DNA of 64,000 bases from Brevundimonas sp. SORGH_AS_0993 (GCF_030818545.1 NZ_JAUTAH010000001.1:2609001-2673000), one strand, 5' to 3'; counted from the stretch's first letter, positions 1 to 8,650 are shown. Made by a program: numbers and translations. The notes: generated by a model from the letters alone, not told the origin.

Positions 1-1
1 C

Positions 2-625
2 GAGGCGATGATGCGGGAGATCGCGACGATCGCGCGATCCCTCGACCTGCCGCTGAACGCCGATGTCGAGGCAGGCTATGGGGCGAGCACGACTGACGCG
101 GCCGAGACGGCGCGCCAGGCCTGGGCGGCGGGCGCCGTCGGGATCAATTTCGAGGACGCCGACTACGCCGCTCCTGGCGAACTGACGACGATTTCGGCGC
201 AACAGGCTCGCATCGCCGCCATCCGCGAGGCCGCGCCGGATCTGGTGATCAACGCACGCACGGATGTCTTCCTGCTTGGGCTGGGCGACGACGAGGACCA
301 TCGCATCCATATGGCGATCGAACGGGGACGCGCCTGGCTGGACGCCGGGGCGGACGTGGTCTTTCTGCCCGGAACGACGGATCGCGCCATCGTCCGCAGA
401 CTGGCTGACGGAATCCGCGGCCCGATCAGTTTGATGGCGGGTCCCGATGCGCCGACCGCGAAGACCTTGTTCGAGGCGGGCGCATGCCGGATCAGCACCG
501 GACCCTATCCGATGCAGGCGATGCTTGAGCGATTGAAGACCTTGGCCGACGGATTGGTCGACGATTGGGCGGTCATGAAGCCCGCCGGGGACGGTCTTAC
601 GAAGATCGGCTCGGTCTTCGGCTGA
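2..625 (+). CDS. PEP mutase / isocitrate lyase family protein (5' end outside window)
   Basis: The gene is cut by the window start; the frame is already open at base 2 and the first in-window ATG at base 8 need not be the real start. About 205 C-terminal residues of a TIM-barrel enzyme are visible. The segments LNADVEAGYG, GINFEDAD and INARTDVFL match the metal-binding and active-site strands of the phosphoenolpyruvate mutase / isocitrate lyase superfamily (carboxyphosphonoenolpyruvate mutase-like and 2-methylisocitrate lyase-like members). I cannot tell which carbon-phosphorus or carbon-carbon bond reaction it performs. It stands alone, 60 bases before an antiporter gene on the same strand. 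Confidence 0.85.
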   Translation, partial: EAMMREIATIARSLDLPLNADVEAGYGASTTDAAETARQAWAAGAVGINFEDADYAAPGELTTISAQQARIAAIREAAPDLVINARTDVFLLGLGDDEDHRIHMAIERGRAWLDAGADVVFLPGTTDRAIVRRLADGIRGPISLMAGPDAPTAKTLFEAGACRISTGPYPMQAMLERLKTLADGLVDDWAVMKPAGDGLTKIGSVFG

Positions 626-685
626 ACGGGCTCGCATTATCGGCTCCGCTTCCCCAATATCAGCGGCGAAGAGACAGGGAATAAG

Positions 686-2545
686 ATGGCCGAGGCGACG
701 ACGGGACTGGATCTGGGCGCGGCGGCCGCCCTGCTGGCGGCGGGCGTGATCGCCGTGCCGGTGTTCAAGCGCGTCGGCCTGGGCTCGGTGCTGGGCTATC
801 TGGCGGCGGGCCTGGCCATCGGTCCCTTCGGCCTGAAGCTGTTCCGCGAGCCCGAGACCATCCTGCACGTCGCCGAGTTCGGCGTGGTCATCTTCCTGTT
901 CATCATCGGGCTGGAGATGCGGCCCAAACGCCTTTGGGGCTTGAGGAAGGAAATCTTCGGCCTTGGCGCGGCCCAGGTTCTGTTCTGCGGCCTGATCCTG
1001 ACCGTCACGGCCATGCTGGCCGGCTTCTCCGCCCCCGTGGCCTTCGTCGGCGCCATGGGCTTTGTCCTGTCGTCCACCGCCGTCATCATGCAGATGCTGG
1101 AAGAGCGGGGCGAGATCGCGGGCGGGCCGGGCCAACGCGCCGTCTCGATCCTGCTGCTGGAAGACCTGGCCATCGTGCCGCTCCTGGCCATCGTCGCCGT
1201 CCTGGCCTCGGTGACGGGACAGGCGACCGACCATGCGCCGCCGCTGTGGCAGACCGTCGGCTTCGCCGTCGCGGCGGTCGGCGGGGTGCTGCTGGCGGGC
1301 CGCTATGCGGTCAATCCGATCTTCCGCCTGCTGGCCCGTTATGGCGGACGCGAGGTGATGACGGCCGCCGCCCTGCTGGTCGTGGTCGGCGCCGCCTGGG
1401 CCATGTCTCTGGGCGGGCTTTCCATGGCCATGGGCGCCTTCCTGGCCGGGGTGCTGCTGTCCGAATCCACCTTCCGGCATCAGCTCGAAGCCGACGTCGA
1501 GCCCTTCCGCGCCATCCTGCTGGGCCTGTTCTTCCTCAGCGTCGGCATGTCGCTGGATATGTCGGTGGTGATCGCCGACTGGCGTCTGGTCATCGGCGGC
1601 GTCGTGGTCTTCATGTTGGTCAAGGGCGTGGGCATCTATGCGGTCGCGCGCCTGTTCAAGGCGTCGCATCACGAGGCGGTCGAGCGTGCCGGCCTGTTCG
1701 CGCAAGGGGGCGAGTTCGCCTTCGTCCTCTATGGCGCCGCCGTCGCCGCCGGCCTGTTCGACGCCCGGATCGGGGCGATGATGTCGGCGGTGGTCATCCT
1801 GTCGATGGCCCTGACGCCGCTGACCTCGATCCTGATCGCGCGCCTTCTGCCCAAGCCGACACTGTCGGCCGAGGACGCCGACGGCGTGGACTTCGCCAAG
1901 GACCTGCGCGGCCAGGTGCTGATCATCGGTTTCGGCCGGTTCGCCCAGGTGGTGTCCCAGCCCCTTCTGGCCCGCGACGTGGACGTGTCGATCATCGAGA
2001 ACGACGTGGAGATGATCCAGGCCGCCTCCCAGTTCGGGTTCAAGGTCTATTACGGCGACGGCACCCAGCTGCACACCCTGCGGGCGTCCGGCGCGGAAGA
2101 GGCCGAGATCGTGCTGGTCTGCGTGGACAAGCCCGAGGCCGCCGACCGCATCGTCGAACTGGTCAAGTCCGAGTTTCCGACCACCCGGATCATGGCCCGC
2201 GCCTTCGACCGGGGGCATTCGATGCGCCTGATCCAGGCCGGGGTGGACTACCAGATCCGCGAGACGTTCGAGTCCGCGCTGAAGTTCGGCGAACGCGCCC
2301 TGGTCGAACTGGGTCTGGACGAGCGTGAGGCGGCCGAGACCATCGGCGACGTGCGCCGCCGCGACGACGCGCGTCTGGATCTGCAACTGACCGGCGGGCT
2401 CAAGGCCGGCCGCCAGCTGATGCGCGGCAATATGCCGACGCCGCAACCCGCACCCTACATCAAGCCGCGCCGCGAAGGCCGCCTGCTGAACGAGGACGAG
2501 GCAGGCCCGCCGTCGCCGGTCGCGGGCGAGCCGGTGGGCGACTGA
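686..2545 (+). CDS. CPA2-family cation:proton antiporter with TrkA-N domain (Kef-type)
   Basis: A 619-residue inner-membrane protein. Residues 1 to about 390 form roughly twelve hydrophobic segments of the Na+/H+ exchanger fold, including IIGLEM and FALSSTAV-like segments (here FVLSSTAVIMQ) typical of KefB/KefC. Residues about 405-520 form a Rossmann-type TrkA-N (RCK) domain beginning GQVLIIGFGRFAQ, which in Kef systems binds nucleotides or glutathione and gates potassium efflux coupled to proton entry. A polar tail of about 100 residues follows. The ATG lies after GACAGGGAATAAG. No KefF/KefG-type ancillary gene is adjacent, so the substrate (K+ or Na+) is inferred only from the family. Confidence 0.9.
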   Translation: MAEATTGLDLGAAAALLAAGVIAVPVFKRVGLGSVLGYLAAGLAIGPFGLKLFREPETILHVAEFGVVIFLFIIGLEMRPKRLWGLRKEIFGLGAAQVLFCGLILTVTAMLAGFSAPVAFVGAMGFVLSSTAVIMQMLEERGEIAGGPGQRAVSILLLEDLAIVPLLAIVAVLASVTGQATDHAPPLWQTVGFAVAAVGGVLLAGRYAVNPIFRLLARYGGREVMTAAALLVVVGAAWAMSLGGLSMAMGAFLAGVLLSESTFRHQLEADVEPFRAILLGLFFLSVGMSLDMSVVIADWRLVIGGVVVFMLVKGVGIYAVARLFKASHHEAVERAGLFAQGGEFAFVLYGAAVAAGLFDARIGAMMSAVVILSMALTPLTSILIARLLPKPTLSAEDADGVDFAKDLRGQVLIIGFGRFAQVVSQPLLARDVDVSIIENDVEMIQAASQFGFKVYYGDGTQLHTLRASGAEEAEIVLVCVDKPEAADRIVELVKSEFPTTRIMARAFDRGHSMRLIQAGVDYQIRETFESALKFGERALVELGLDEREAAETIGDVRRRDDARLDLQLTGGLKAGRQLMRGNMPTPQPAPYIKPRREGRLLNEDEAGPPSPVAGEPVGD

Positions 2546-2555
2546 AGGACGTCGC

Positions 2556-2638
2556 GTGAAGAGTGTCAGTGAGCAAGGGGTGAGCGTTCGCACGCCGTCC
2601 GTGTTGCCGCTCACCCCTTGCTCACTACCACTATTCAC
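2556..2638. repeat. Palindromic intergenic repeat, family A copy 1
   Basis: Two 30-base arms at 2556-2585 and 2609-2638 are almost perfect inverted complements (GTGAAGAGTG... and ...CACTATTCAC) around a 23-base loop. The core of the left arm is AGTGAGCAAGGGGTGAGC. The same arms recur at 3736-3820 and 61292-61368, with a relic at 31626-31670, so this is a dispersed repeat and not just a terminator. It lies between the antiporter and nuclease genes. Confidence 0.85.
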
Positions 2639-2691
2639 CCACCTCCGATCATGCTCTTAGGAGCCGACACCCCCCTCGTCAGAGCCCCTTC

Positions 2692-3711
2692 ATGAAACGT
2701 CTCGCCATCGCCGCCCTGGCCCTCGTCGCGGTCGCCGCGCCGGCCGTCACCGTCACCGCCTGGGGCAACACCGGCCACCGCCTGATCGGCGTGGCGGCGA
2801 TGCGGGCCCTGCCGGACGATCTGCCGGCCTTCCTGCGCACCCCCGGCGCCATCGCCGACGTGGGCGAACTGGCGCGCGAGCCCGACCGCTGGAAGGGCGC
2901 CGGCCAGCCGCACGACCGCGAACGCGACACCGCCCACTTCGTCGACCTGGACGACCAGGGCCGCGTCTTCGACCAGCGGGGCATGAGCCTCAACGACCTG
3001 CCGCGCCTGAAGTCCGAATATGACGCCGCCCTGACCAAGGCCGGTCTGGACGTCAACGACGCCGGCTATCTGCCCTACGCCATGATGGATGCCTGGCAGC
3101 AGCTGGGCCGCGATTTCGCCTACTGGCGCGTGCTGAACGCCGCCGAGAAGCGCGAGACCAATATGGAGCGTCAGGCCTGGTATCGCGCCGATCGCATCCG
3201 CCGCGAGGCCCTGATCCTGCGCGACATCGGCGTCATGGGCCACTATGTCGGCGACGGCTCGCAACCGCATCACACCAGCATTCACTACAACGGTTGGGGC
3301 GACTTCCCGAACCCGGAAGGCTTCACCAACTCGCGCCAGACCCACGCCCTGTTCGAGGGCGAGTTCACCAACCGCGTCGCCCGTCTGGACGCCATCGAGG
3401 CCGCCATGCCGGCCGCGAACCTGGACGGTTTCGACGTCAAGGCGCGCACGGTCTCCTATCTGACCACGACGCTCGGCACGGTGATCCCCTTCTATCGGCT
3501 GGAAAAGGCCGGCGGTTTCCGCGACGCCGACCCGCGTGGCGCGGCCTTCGTCAACGAACGTCTGGCGGCGGGCGCGGGCGAACTGCGCGACTTCATCATC
3601 ACCGCCTGGACGACCTCGGGCAGCGCCTCCATCGGCTGGCCCGCCGTCAAGGTCGCCGAGGTCGAGGCCGGAACCGCCGACCCCTGGATCGCCATGGTGG
3701 GCGAGGACTGA
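2692..3711 (+). CDS. S1/P1-type zinc-dependent nuclease family protein, secreted
   Basis: A 339-residue protein with a signal peptide (KRLAIAALALVAV...), probably cleaved just before Trp24; S1/P1 nucleases use their N-terminal Trp as a zinc ligand. The family pattern is visible: W-G-x-x-G-H at 24-29, AHFVDLD near 82, GHYVGDGSQPHH near 183-194 (H-x3-D-x5-H) and THALFE near 222, where the usual last Asp is Glu. Known members cleave single-stranded nucleic acids or phospholipid-like phosphodiesters in the periplasm or outside the cell. The substrate here is not determinable. The gene is flanked closely on both sides by family A palindromes, 53 bases upstream and 24 bases downstream. Confidence 0.8.
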   Translation: MKRLAIAALALVAVAAPAVTVTAWGNTGHRLIGVAAMRALPDDLPAFLRTPGAIADVGELAREPDRWKGAGQPHDRERDTAHFVDLDDQGRVFDQRGMSLNDLPRLKSEYDAALTKAGLDVNDAGYLPYAMMDAWQQLGRDFAYWRVLNAAEKRETNMERQAWYRADRIRREALILRDIGVMGHYVGDGSQPHHTSIHYNGWGDFPNPEGFTNSRQTHALFEGEFTNRVARLDAIEAAMPAANLDGFDVKARTVSYLTTTLGTVIPFYRLEKAGGFRDADPRGAAFVNERLAAGAGELRDFIITAWTTSGSASIGWPAVKVAEVEAGTADPWIAMVGED

Positions 3712-3735
3712 TTTCGGCCTTGGTGAGCGGTGGGG

Positions 3736-3820
3736 GTGAATAGTGCTAGTGAGCGAGGGGTGAGCGGGCCGTGCGCGCATCGACGCCTCGGCTCACCTCT
3801 TGCTCACTAGCACGCCTCAC
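3736..3820. repeat. Palindromic intergenic repeat, family A copy 2
   Basis: Arms at 3736-3765 and 3791-3820 read GTGAATAGTGCTAGTGAGC... and ...GCTCACTAGCACGCCTCAC, with a 25-base loop unlike that of copy 1. Arms are conserved, loops are not. It ends 14 bases before the next start codon, so a hairpin in the 5' leader of the methyltransferase mRNA is expected if transcription reads through. Confidence 0.85.
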
Positions 3821-3834
3821 CTATAGCAGCGCCA

Positions 3835-4620
3835 ATGCCTGATCTGATCCCCCCCGCCGTCATCCTCGACAAGTCGCAGATGGCCGAGAACATCGGCGCC
3901 GTCGCGCGGGTGATGGCCAACTTCGGCCTGTCGGACCTGCGCCTGGTCAGCCCTCGGGACGGCTGGCCCCAGGAACGGGCCTGGGCCACCGCCTCGGGCG
4001 CCGACTGGGTGCTGGACGGCGTGCGGGTGTTTGACAGCGTCGCCGAGGCCATCGCCGACCTGAACACTGTCTTCGCCACCACCGCCCGCCCGCGCGAGAC
4101 GCGCCAGCCCGTGCGCACCCCGCGAGAGGCCGGCCGTGTCCTCTATGACGACACCGCCTCGGGCCTGAAGACCGGCCTCTTGTTCGGCGGCGAACGGGCC
4201 GGGCTGGAGACGACCGACATCGCCCTGTGTTCGGGCATTGTCACCATTCCCATCGACCCGAAACATCATTCGCTGAACCTGGCCCAGGCGGTGGCGATCA
4301 ACGCCTATGAATGGCGCACCCTGATCCTGGACGCCCCGCCGCCGCGTTTCCGCGAGGGTGAGGCGCCCGCCTCCAACGCCCTGCTGGTCGGCATGTACGA
4401 ACATCTGGAGGAGGAGCTTGAGAACGGCGGCTTCTTCTATCCGCCCGAGAAGAAGCGCTCGATGAGCCAGAACCTGCGCGTCATGCTGGGCCGCGCCGCC
4501 TTCTCGGAGCAGGAGGTCGCCACCATGCGCGGCGCCATCCACGCCCTGTCGCGCGGCCGCGGCCGGGTCCTGGCCAAGCTGGCGGCCGAGCGGGCGGCCA
4601 AGGCCAAGACGGACGAATAG
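3835..4620 (+). CDS. trmJ: TrmJ-like SPOUT RNA methyltransferase
   Basis: A 261-residue protein of the TrmH/SpoU class (SPOUT trefoil-knot fold). The knot motifs appear in order: an N-terminal Asn/Arg region (AENIGAVARVMANFG, motif 1), LLFGGERAGL (motif 2) and IPIDPKHHSLNLAQAVAI (motif 3), which bind S-adenosylmethionine. This arrangement, with a C-terminal extension of about 100 residues, matches TrmJ, which methylates the 2'-O of nucleotide 32 in certain tRNAs. The substrate is inferred from the family. The start is only 14 bases after a family A palindrome; a C-type palindrome follows the stop. Confidence 0.85.
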   Translation: MPDLIPPAVILDKSQMAENIGAVARVMANFGLSDLRLVSPRDGWPQERAWATASGADWVLDGVRVFDSVAEAIADLNTVFATTARPRETRQPVRTPREAGRVLYDDTASGLKTGLLFGGERAGLETTDIALCSGIVTIPIDPKHHSLNLAQAVAINAYEWRTLILDAPPPRFREGEAPASNALLVGMYEHLEEELENGGFFYPPEKKRSMSQNLRVMLGRAAFSEQEVATMRGAIHALSRGRGRVLAKLAAERAAKAKTDE

Positions 4621-4634
4621 GGGGTTCGTCTCCT

Positions 4635-4667
4635 CCGTCATCCTCGGGTCGAGCCCGAGGATGACGG
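4635..4667. repeat. Short perfect palindrome (family C)
   Basis: A 14-bp perfect stem CCGTCATCCTCGGG / CCCGAGGATGACGG with a 5-base loop, placed 15 bases after the trmJ stop. GTCATCCTCGGG-type palindromes are common dispersed repeats in alphaproteobacterial genomes. No T-run follows, so termination is not evident. Confidence 0.7.
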
Positions 4668-4697
4668 CGGTGGAACAGACGGCGTAGGAAACTTCTC

Positions 4698-4832
4698 ATG
4701 AAGCTGGCCCTCGTTTATCCCCTCGCTGCCCTGGCGGAGATCGGCGGCTGTTTCGCCTTCTGGGCCTGGCTGAAGCTGGATCGTTCGCCGCCCGGCGTCG
4801 CCTGCCTGAACACCACGCCTTACTTCTTCTTT
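4698..4832 (+). pseudogene. ynfA: ynfA (UPF0060) remnant, truncated
   Basis: The first 33 or so codons, starting [18 protein letters not shown] and running to WAWLKLDRS, match the N-terminal transmembrane helix of the small YnfA/UPF0060 inner-membrane protein, which normally has about 105-110 residues and four helices. After this point the frame runs into unrelated sequence and then into a large palindrome at 4833-4995, where it continues as an arginine-rich shadow to 5003. Helices 2-4 are not found downstream. Best read as a gene destroyed by deletion or by insertion of the repeat. Confidence 0.7.
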
Positions 4833-4995
4833 CGTCATCCTCCGGCGCGAAGCGACCGGGGGACCCAGCGGCGCCGAAGGCGATGCGTCCGCCGCACGAT
4901 GTTGAAGCGCTACTCTCCGCGACAGGTTCGCGCTCCCGCGCGCCGCTGGGTCCCCCGGTCTGCGCCGCGAAGGCGCGGCTTGCCGGAGGATGACG
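4833..4995. repeat. Large two-tier palindrome (family D) at the end of the ynfA remnant
   Basis: Outer arms CGTCATCCTCCGG (4833-4845) and CCGGAGGATGACG (4983-4995) enclose a second perfect 19-bp inverted pair, CCGGGGGACCCAGCGGCGC (4856-4874) and its complement (4940-4958). The middle is about 65 bases. Structured like other GTCATCC-ended dispersed repeats. From 4996 to 5218 no gene is seen; that stretch holds three near-identical 9-mers ATTCAGACG at 5152, 5161 and (as ATTAGACGG) 5171. Confidence 0.75.
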
Positions 4996-5170
4996 AGAAA
5001 TAGGGCGTAGCCGTCCTATCCGCGTGACATCAGTCCAACGATTTCAACACCCTGCCGCCCGCCAGCGTCATCTTCCTGCCCATGCCCCAAAACCGTGCGA
5101 TCCTGTCTCGGTTCGTCCGCAGGTGACGCGCCGCACGGCCGGGGAGGGGCAATTCAGACGATTCAGACGA

Positions 5171-5205
5171 ATTAGACGGTGTTTTTCTCATGCGACCGTC
5201 TGAAT
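5171..5205 (-). terminator. Possible hairpin downstream of the TonB-like gene
   Basis: ATTAGACGGT (5171-5180) pairs with ACCGTCTGAAT (5195-5205). It lies just past the stop of the minus-strand gene at 5219 and could end that transcript, but no clear U-tract follows on that strand. Confidence 0.35.
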
Positions 5206-5218
5206 GGGCGCCGGCGCC

Positions 5219-6055
5219 TCAGCCTGCGCCCAACAGGTCCGACCAGCGCCAGCTGCCCTTGCCCAGGGCCAACTGTGCCCCGCCGGGGCGGTCTTCCAGC
5301 TTCAGCACCGCAAGACCCGTCATCCGCTGGCTCTTGCACTCGGCCGGGGCGAAGGCGACCTCCAAAGCGATGGCCTGGCGGACGCCCGCCAGACCTTTGC
5401 CCGCCTGGTTGCGACTTTGCAGCCAGTCGCCGTTCCAGACCAGGATGGCGCGTCCGTTCGCGTCCATGTCCTGGGACGCGGCGATGACGGCGCGGCGCAC
5501 GGCGTGGTCGTCGCGCACGGCGTCCTGGACCCAGCGCACCATGTCGCACGATCCTCCGCCCGATCCGGGACCCGAGCCGGTCCCGCCTGAGCCGCCCGAT
5601 CCGCCCACGCCCGTTCCGCCGCCGCCGCCCGGACCTGCGCCGACCGTCATGGCCCCGGCGATCTGGGCCGCGCCCAGCAGGGGCAGGGGCGGACCCGGCG
5701 GGGCGGGCACGGCGGGCAGGGGTTCGACGTCCGGCGGGCGTTTGCTCACCACCAGTCGCGGTCGCGCCGCCGCCACGGCCGGCGGTCGCCGCTGGGGCGC
5801 GGGCTTGGGCGGCGCGGCCGCCTGGGCGGCGGCGGCCGGCGCATCGGGTTCGGGCGAGGGGGCGGGCGCGATCACGCGGGCGGGCGGGGGAGGCGGCGGC
5901 GGAGGCGGCTCGACCAGTTCGACCATCATGGGCAGGGTCTGCGGCGTCTCGACAATCGGCTCAGCACCGCCGTGCATCAGCAGCGCCAGCCCCAGATGCG
6001 CGGCCAGGATCGGCGTCGCCGCCAGCGCCCATCGCCGTGTCCGCGCCGGTCTCAA
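5219..6055 (-). CDS. TonB-like proline-rich membrane-anchored protein
   Basis: A 278-residue protein. A single N-terminal hydrophobic helix (about residues 10-26) is followed by MMVELVEPPPPPPPPP, a Pro/Ala-rich spacer to about residue 130, a Gly-rich stretch (about 135-165) and a C-terminal globular part containing two Cys. The N-terminal half looks like a TonB energy-transducing protein anchored in the inner membrane, but the canonical TonB C-terminal fold (with its YP motif) is not seen. It may instead be a Caulobacteraceae-specific periplasmic protein. The gene is monocistronic and divergent from the OmpA lipoprotein gene. Confidence 0.6.
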   Translation of the reverse strand: MRPARTRRWALAATPILAAHLGLALLMHGGAEPIVETPQTLPMMVELVEPPPPPPPPPARVIAPAPSPEPDAPAAAAQAAAPPKPAPQRRPPAVAAARPRLVVSKRPPDVEPLPAVPAPPGPPLPLLGAAQIAGAMTVGAGPGGGGGTGVGGSGGSGGTGSGPGSGGGSCDMVRWVQDAVRDDHAVRRAVIAASQDMDANGRAILVWNGDWLQSRNQAGKGLAGVRQAIALEVAFAPAECKSQRMTGLAVLKLEDRPGGAQLALGKGSWRWSDLLGAG

Positions 6056-6431
6056 TCGCCCATCCGTGATGTGGCCGGCAGCCTGTGTCGCATGGTCATC
6101 GCAACGAAACGCCTGTAAAAAATCACGACAGGCCGTTCAAAACATCCGCGCGCGTCAGGAAAGAGGCGCTGGGCCGAATACAACCGGGCGGCGTTTCAGA
6201 TTTCATTGAGATCAGCCGGCCCGCCATCCGGCGCAGCCGTCGGCGGACCAACGCCGCGTCTCGCCCGTCGGTTCCATAATCTGAAAAGAATACGCGAAAT
6301 CCGGGCGCCGGCTTATGGTCAAGCTGACATCTTCCCGCCCAAAGCACGTCATTACTCCGCCTTTCAGCCTACGCCATTTTCATCTGGCGCATGAACTGGG
6401 CGTGGCGCCCCCGGCAAGAAGGAGACAGAAC
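6056..6431. other. Divergent intergenic region, no gene seen
   Basis: This 376-base stretch separates the minus-strand TonB-like gene and the plus-strand OmpA lipoprotein gene and should hold both promoters. Its centre is lower in GC than the flanks. It holds several short arginine-rich ORFs with no recognisable protein, and a strong AAGGAGA ribosome binding site at its right edge. Confidence 0.5.
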
Positions 6432-6983
6432 TTGAGCAGATCGAAACTCAGGATGGCGGTCGTCGGCGGCGCCCTCATCGCCCTAGGCTTTGCGGCCAGC
6501 GGCTGCGCCAGCCATCGTTTCGTGCGTGATCAGGTCGAAGTCGTCGACAACCGCGTGACCCAAGTGGAAGGCACGGCAGGCCAGGCCCTGCAACGCGCCA
6601 ACGACGCGCACAAACTGGCCGAGGGCAAGTTCCTCTATCAGGTCGTGCTGTCCGACGATTCCGTGAAATTCCCCACCGACGCGGCGGCCCTGTCGCCCGA
6701 GGCCGAGCAGCGCCTGGCCCAGTTCGCCCAGCGTTTGCAAAGCGAGAACCGCAACGTCTATCTGGAAATCCAGGGCTATACCGACGCCACCGGCACGCCC
6801 CAGCACAACGACCAGCTGGGCGAGCAGCGCGCCGAGGCCGTGCGCCGCTTCCTGAACCGTCAGGGCGTGGCCCTGAACCGCATGGCGACCATCTCCTATG
6901 GTCAGGAGCAGCCGGTCGCCTCCAACGACACGCCGGAAGGCCGTTCGCAGAACCGCCGCGTGACCATCGTGGTCCTGGCCTGA
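6432..6983 (+). CDS. OmpA/MotB-domain peptidoglycan-associated lipoprotein
   Basis: The start chosen is TTG 6432 because AAGGAGA lies 6 bases upstream and translation from there gives a lipoprotein signal with lipobox ASGC (Cys at about residue 23). An in-frame ATG at 6315 would add 39 residues that do not resemble a signal. A short helical segment (about 30-65) precedes an OmpA C-terminal domain (about 70-180) with IQGYTDATGTPQHNDQLGEQRAEAV and GRSQNRRV, the peptidoglycan-binding signature. It should tether the outer membrane to the cell wall. Length is 183 residues. It is a single gene. Confidence 0.85.
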   Translation: MSRSKLRMAVVGGALIALGFAASGCASHRFVRDQVEVVDNRVTQVEGTAGQALQRANDAHKLAEGKFLYQVVLSDDSVKFPTDAAALSPEAEQRLAQFAQRLQSENRNVYLEIQGYTDATGTPQHNDQLGEQRAEAVRRFLNRQGVALNRMATISYGQEQPVASNDTPEGRSQNRRVTIVVLA

Positions 6984-7043
6984 TCGCCTCGACGTCGAAC
7001 ACCGGAACGGCGGCCGCCTTCGCAGCGGCCGCCGTTTTCGTCA

Positions 7044-7745
7044 CTACAGCGTGTCCAGGAAGGCCGGCACGGCCTGCGTCGCCGGCCCGTAAACGCCTTC
7101 GTCGAACAGGCGCGCGCCGGACGTCGGCTCCAGATTGATCTCCACCGTCCGCGCCCCGGCATACCGCGCCGCCTGCACGAACCCCGCCGCCGGATAGACC
7201 GCGCCCGAGGTGCCGATGGAGACGAACAGGTCGCAAGCCTCCAGCGCCCGCTCGATCCGCGCCATGTCCAGCGGCATCTCGCCGAACCAGACGATGTGCG
7301 GCCTTATCCGCCCCTGCGGATGATGGGGCGAGGGCTGGTCCGCCGCCATGTCGCCCGGCCAGTCCATCACCACGCCCGAACGAGTGCAGCGGCCCTTCAG
7401 CAGTTCGCCATGCATGTGGATCAGGCCGAACCCGGCCGCCGGCGGCGTGTCGGCATGGGCCCGGTCATGCAGGTCGTCGACGTTCTGCGTCACCAGCAGG
7501 AAGTCCCCCTCCCACCGCGCCGCCAGATCGGCCAGCGCCCGGTGCGCCGCATTGGGCTGGACCTCAGCCAACTGCCGCCGCCGCCGATTGTAGAAGTCCT
7601 GCACCAGGGCCGGGTCGGCCGCATACCCCTCCGGCGTCGCCACATCCTCGATCCGATGCCCACACCACAAACCGTCCGACGCCCGAAAGGTCGGCACGCC
7701 GCTCTCGGCCGATATCCCGGCCCCGGTCAGGACGACGAGGTTCAT
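7044..7745 (-). CDS. cobB: Sir2-family NAD-dependent protein deacylase (CobB-like)
   Basis: A 233-residue class III sirtuin. Seen: [14 protein letters not shown] (NAD binding), TQNVDDLH (86-93), the catalytic His at about 112 in MHGEL, and Tyr52/Arg55 in FYNRR, the pair that in CobB and SIRT5 favours succinyl- and malonyl-lysine. One Cys (120) sits where zinc-binding sirtuins start their Cys cluster, but the second pair is replaced by a Pro/His/Gly stretch before [11 protein letters not shown]. It should remove acyl groups from lysines in the cytoplasm. The ATG overlaps the stop of the upstream LysR gene (ATGA), so the two are translationally coupled. Confidence 0.9.
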   Translation of the reverse strand: MNLVVLTGAGISAESGVPTFRASDGLWCGHRIEDVATPEGYAADPALVQDFYNRRRRQLAEVQPNAAHRALADLAARWEGDFLLVTQNVDDLHDRAHADTPPAAGFGLIHMHGELLKGRCTRSGVVMDWPGDMAADQPSPHHPQGRIRPHIVWFGEMPLDMARIERALEACDLFVSIGTSGAVYPAAGFVQAARYAGARTVEINLEPTSGARLFDEGVYGPATQAVPAFLDTL

Positions 7746-8650
7746 TCCGGCGTTCTCCATTCCGGCGTTCTGCGGACGGGCGACAGCCGATCCTGCAGCC
7801 AGTCGATCATGGCGCGCACCTTGGGCGGGACGTGGCGGGGATGCGGATGGACGGCCCAGACGCCTTCGTCCGGCGGTCGGGCGTCGTCCAGCAGGGAGAC
7901 GAGGGCGCCCGAGGCCAGGGCGTCCGTCACATAGAAGTCCGGCAACTGGCACAGGCCCAACCCCTGCAGCGCCGCATCCAGCACCGCCGCGCCCGAGTTG
8001 CAGCGCCAGCGGCCGCTGGGGCGCAGGGCCACTTCCCGCCCCGCCTCGGTGAAGCGCCAATGTTCGGCCGAGCCGAGCAGCCCGTCGTGGCTGGCGATCT
8101 CGGAAAGGTCGCGCGGCGCGCCTCGCTTCTCCAGATAGTCGGGGCTGGCGCACAGGATCAGCCGCCGCGAGGCCAGCCGCCGCGCCATCAGCCGCGAGTC
8201 GGTCAGATGGCCGAACCGCACCGCCAGGTCATAGCCGTCGCCGACCAGGTCTCGCAGCCGGTTGTCCAGGTCCAGGTCGATCCGCAGTTCCGGGTTCTGG
8301 CGGGCGAAGGCGTTGACGGCGGGGGCGACGAACCGCTCGCCATACGACACCGAACAGGTCATCCGCAGCAGGCCGCGCGGCGCCTGGTCGTCGGGCTGGA
8401 CGGCGGCCAGGGCCTCGTCCCTTTCGTCGATCAGACGGCGGCAGCGGGCCAGGAAGTCGCGGCCCGCGTCTGTCAGCTCCACCCGGCGGGTCGTGCGGTG
8501 AAGCAGGCGGGTCTGAAGCCGGTCCTCCAGCCGCGCGATCTCCCGGCTGACAGCCGAGGTCGACAGGCCCAGCCGACGCGCGGCGGACGAGAAGCTGGCC
8601 TGTTCGGCGACAGCGGTGAATTCGTCGATCCCGTCCCAGCGGCTGCTCAT
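7742..8650 (-). CDS. LysR-family transcriptional regulator
   Basis: A 302-residue regulator. The N-terminal winged helix (residues 1-65, [23 protein letters not shown]) binds DNA; residues about 90-290 are the periplasmic-binding-protein-like effector domain ([20 protein letters not shown]). It most resembles the large subgroup of LysR proteins that control nearby oxidoreductases. The last codons are a short duplication ([22 protein letters not shown] occurs twice at about 7743-7770), and the stop overlaps the sirtuin start. The divergent neighbour is adhC, 190 bases away, which makes adhC or cobB plausible targets; this is inference. Confidence 0.88.
   Translation of the reverse strand: MSSRWDGIDEFTAVAEQASFSSAARRLGLSTSAVSREIARLEDRLQTRLLHRTTRRVELTDAGRDFLARCRRLIDERDEALAAVQPDDQAPRGLLRMTCSVSYGERFVAPAVNAFARQNPELRIDLDLDNRLRDLVGDGYDLAVRFGHLTDSRLMARRLASRRLILCASPDYLEKRGAPRDLSEIASHDGLLGSAEHWRFTEAGREVALRPSGRWRCNSGAAVLDAALQGLGLCQLPDFYVTDALASGALVSLLDDARPPDEGVWAVHPHPRHVPPKVRAMIDWLQDRLSPVRRTPEWRTPE

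Noticed and set aside
934-2328. Long plus-strand ORF rich in Arg/Gly inside the antiporter gene
   Set aside because: It is a shifted-frame shadow of a clear CPA2 antiporter; composition is typical of high-GC shadows and no domain is seen.
2635-3780. 381-residue ORF antisense to the nuclease gene
   Set aside because: Antisense shadow; the plus strand encodes a signal peptide and intact zinc-site motifs.
6123-6347. Minus-strand 74-residue ORF in the TonB-like/OmpA gap
   Set aside because: No ribosome site or recognisable domain; lies in an expected promoter region.
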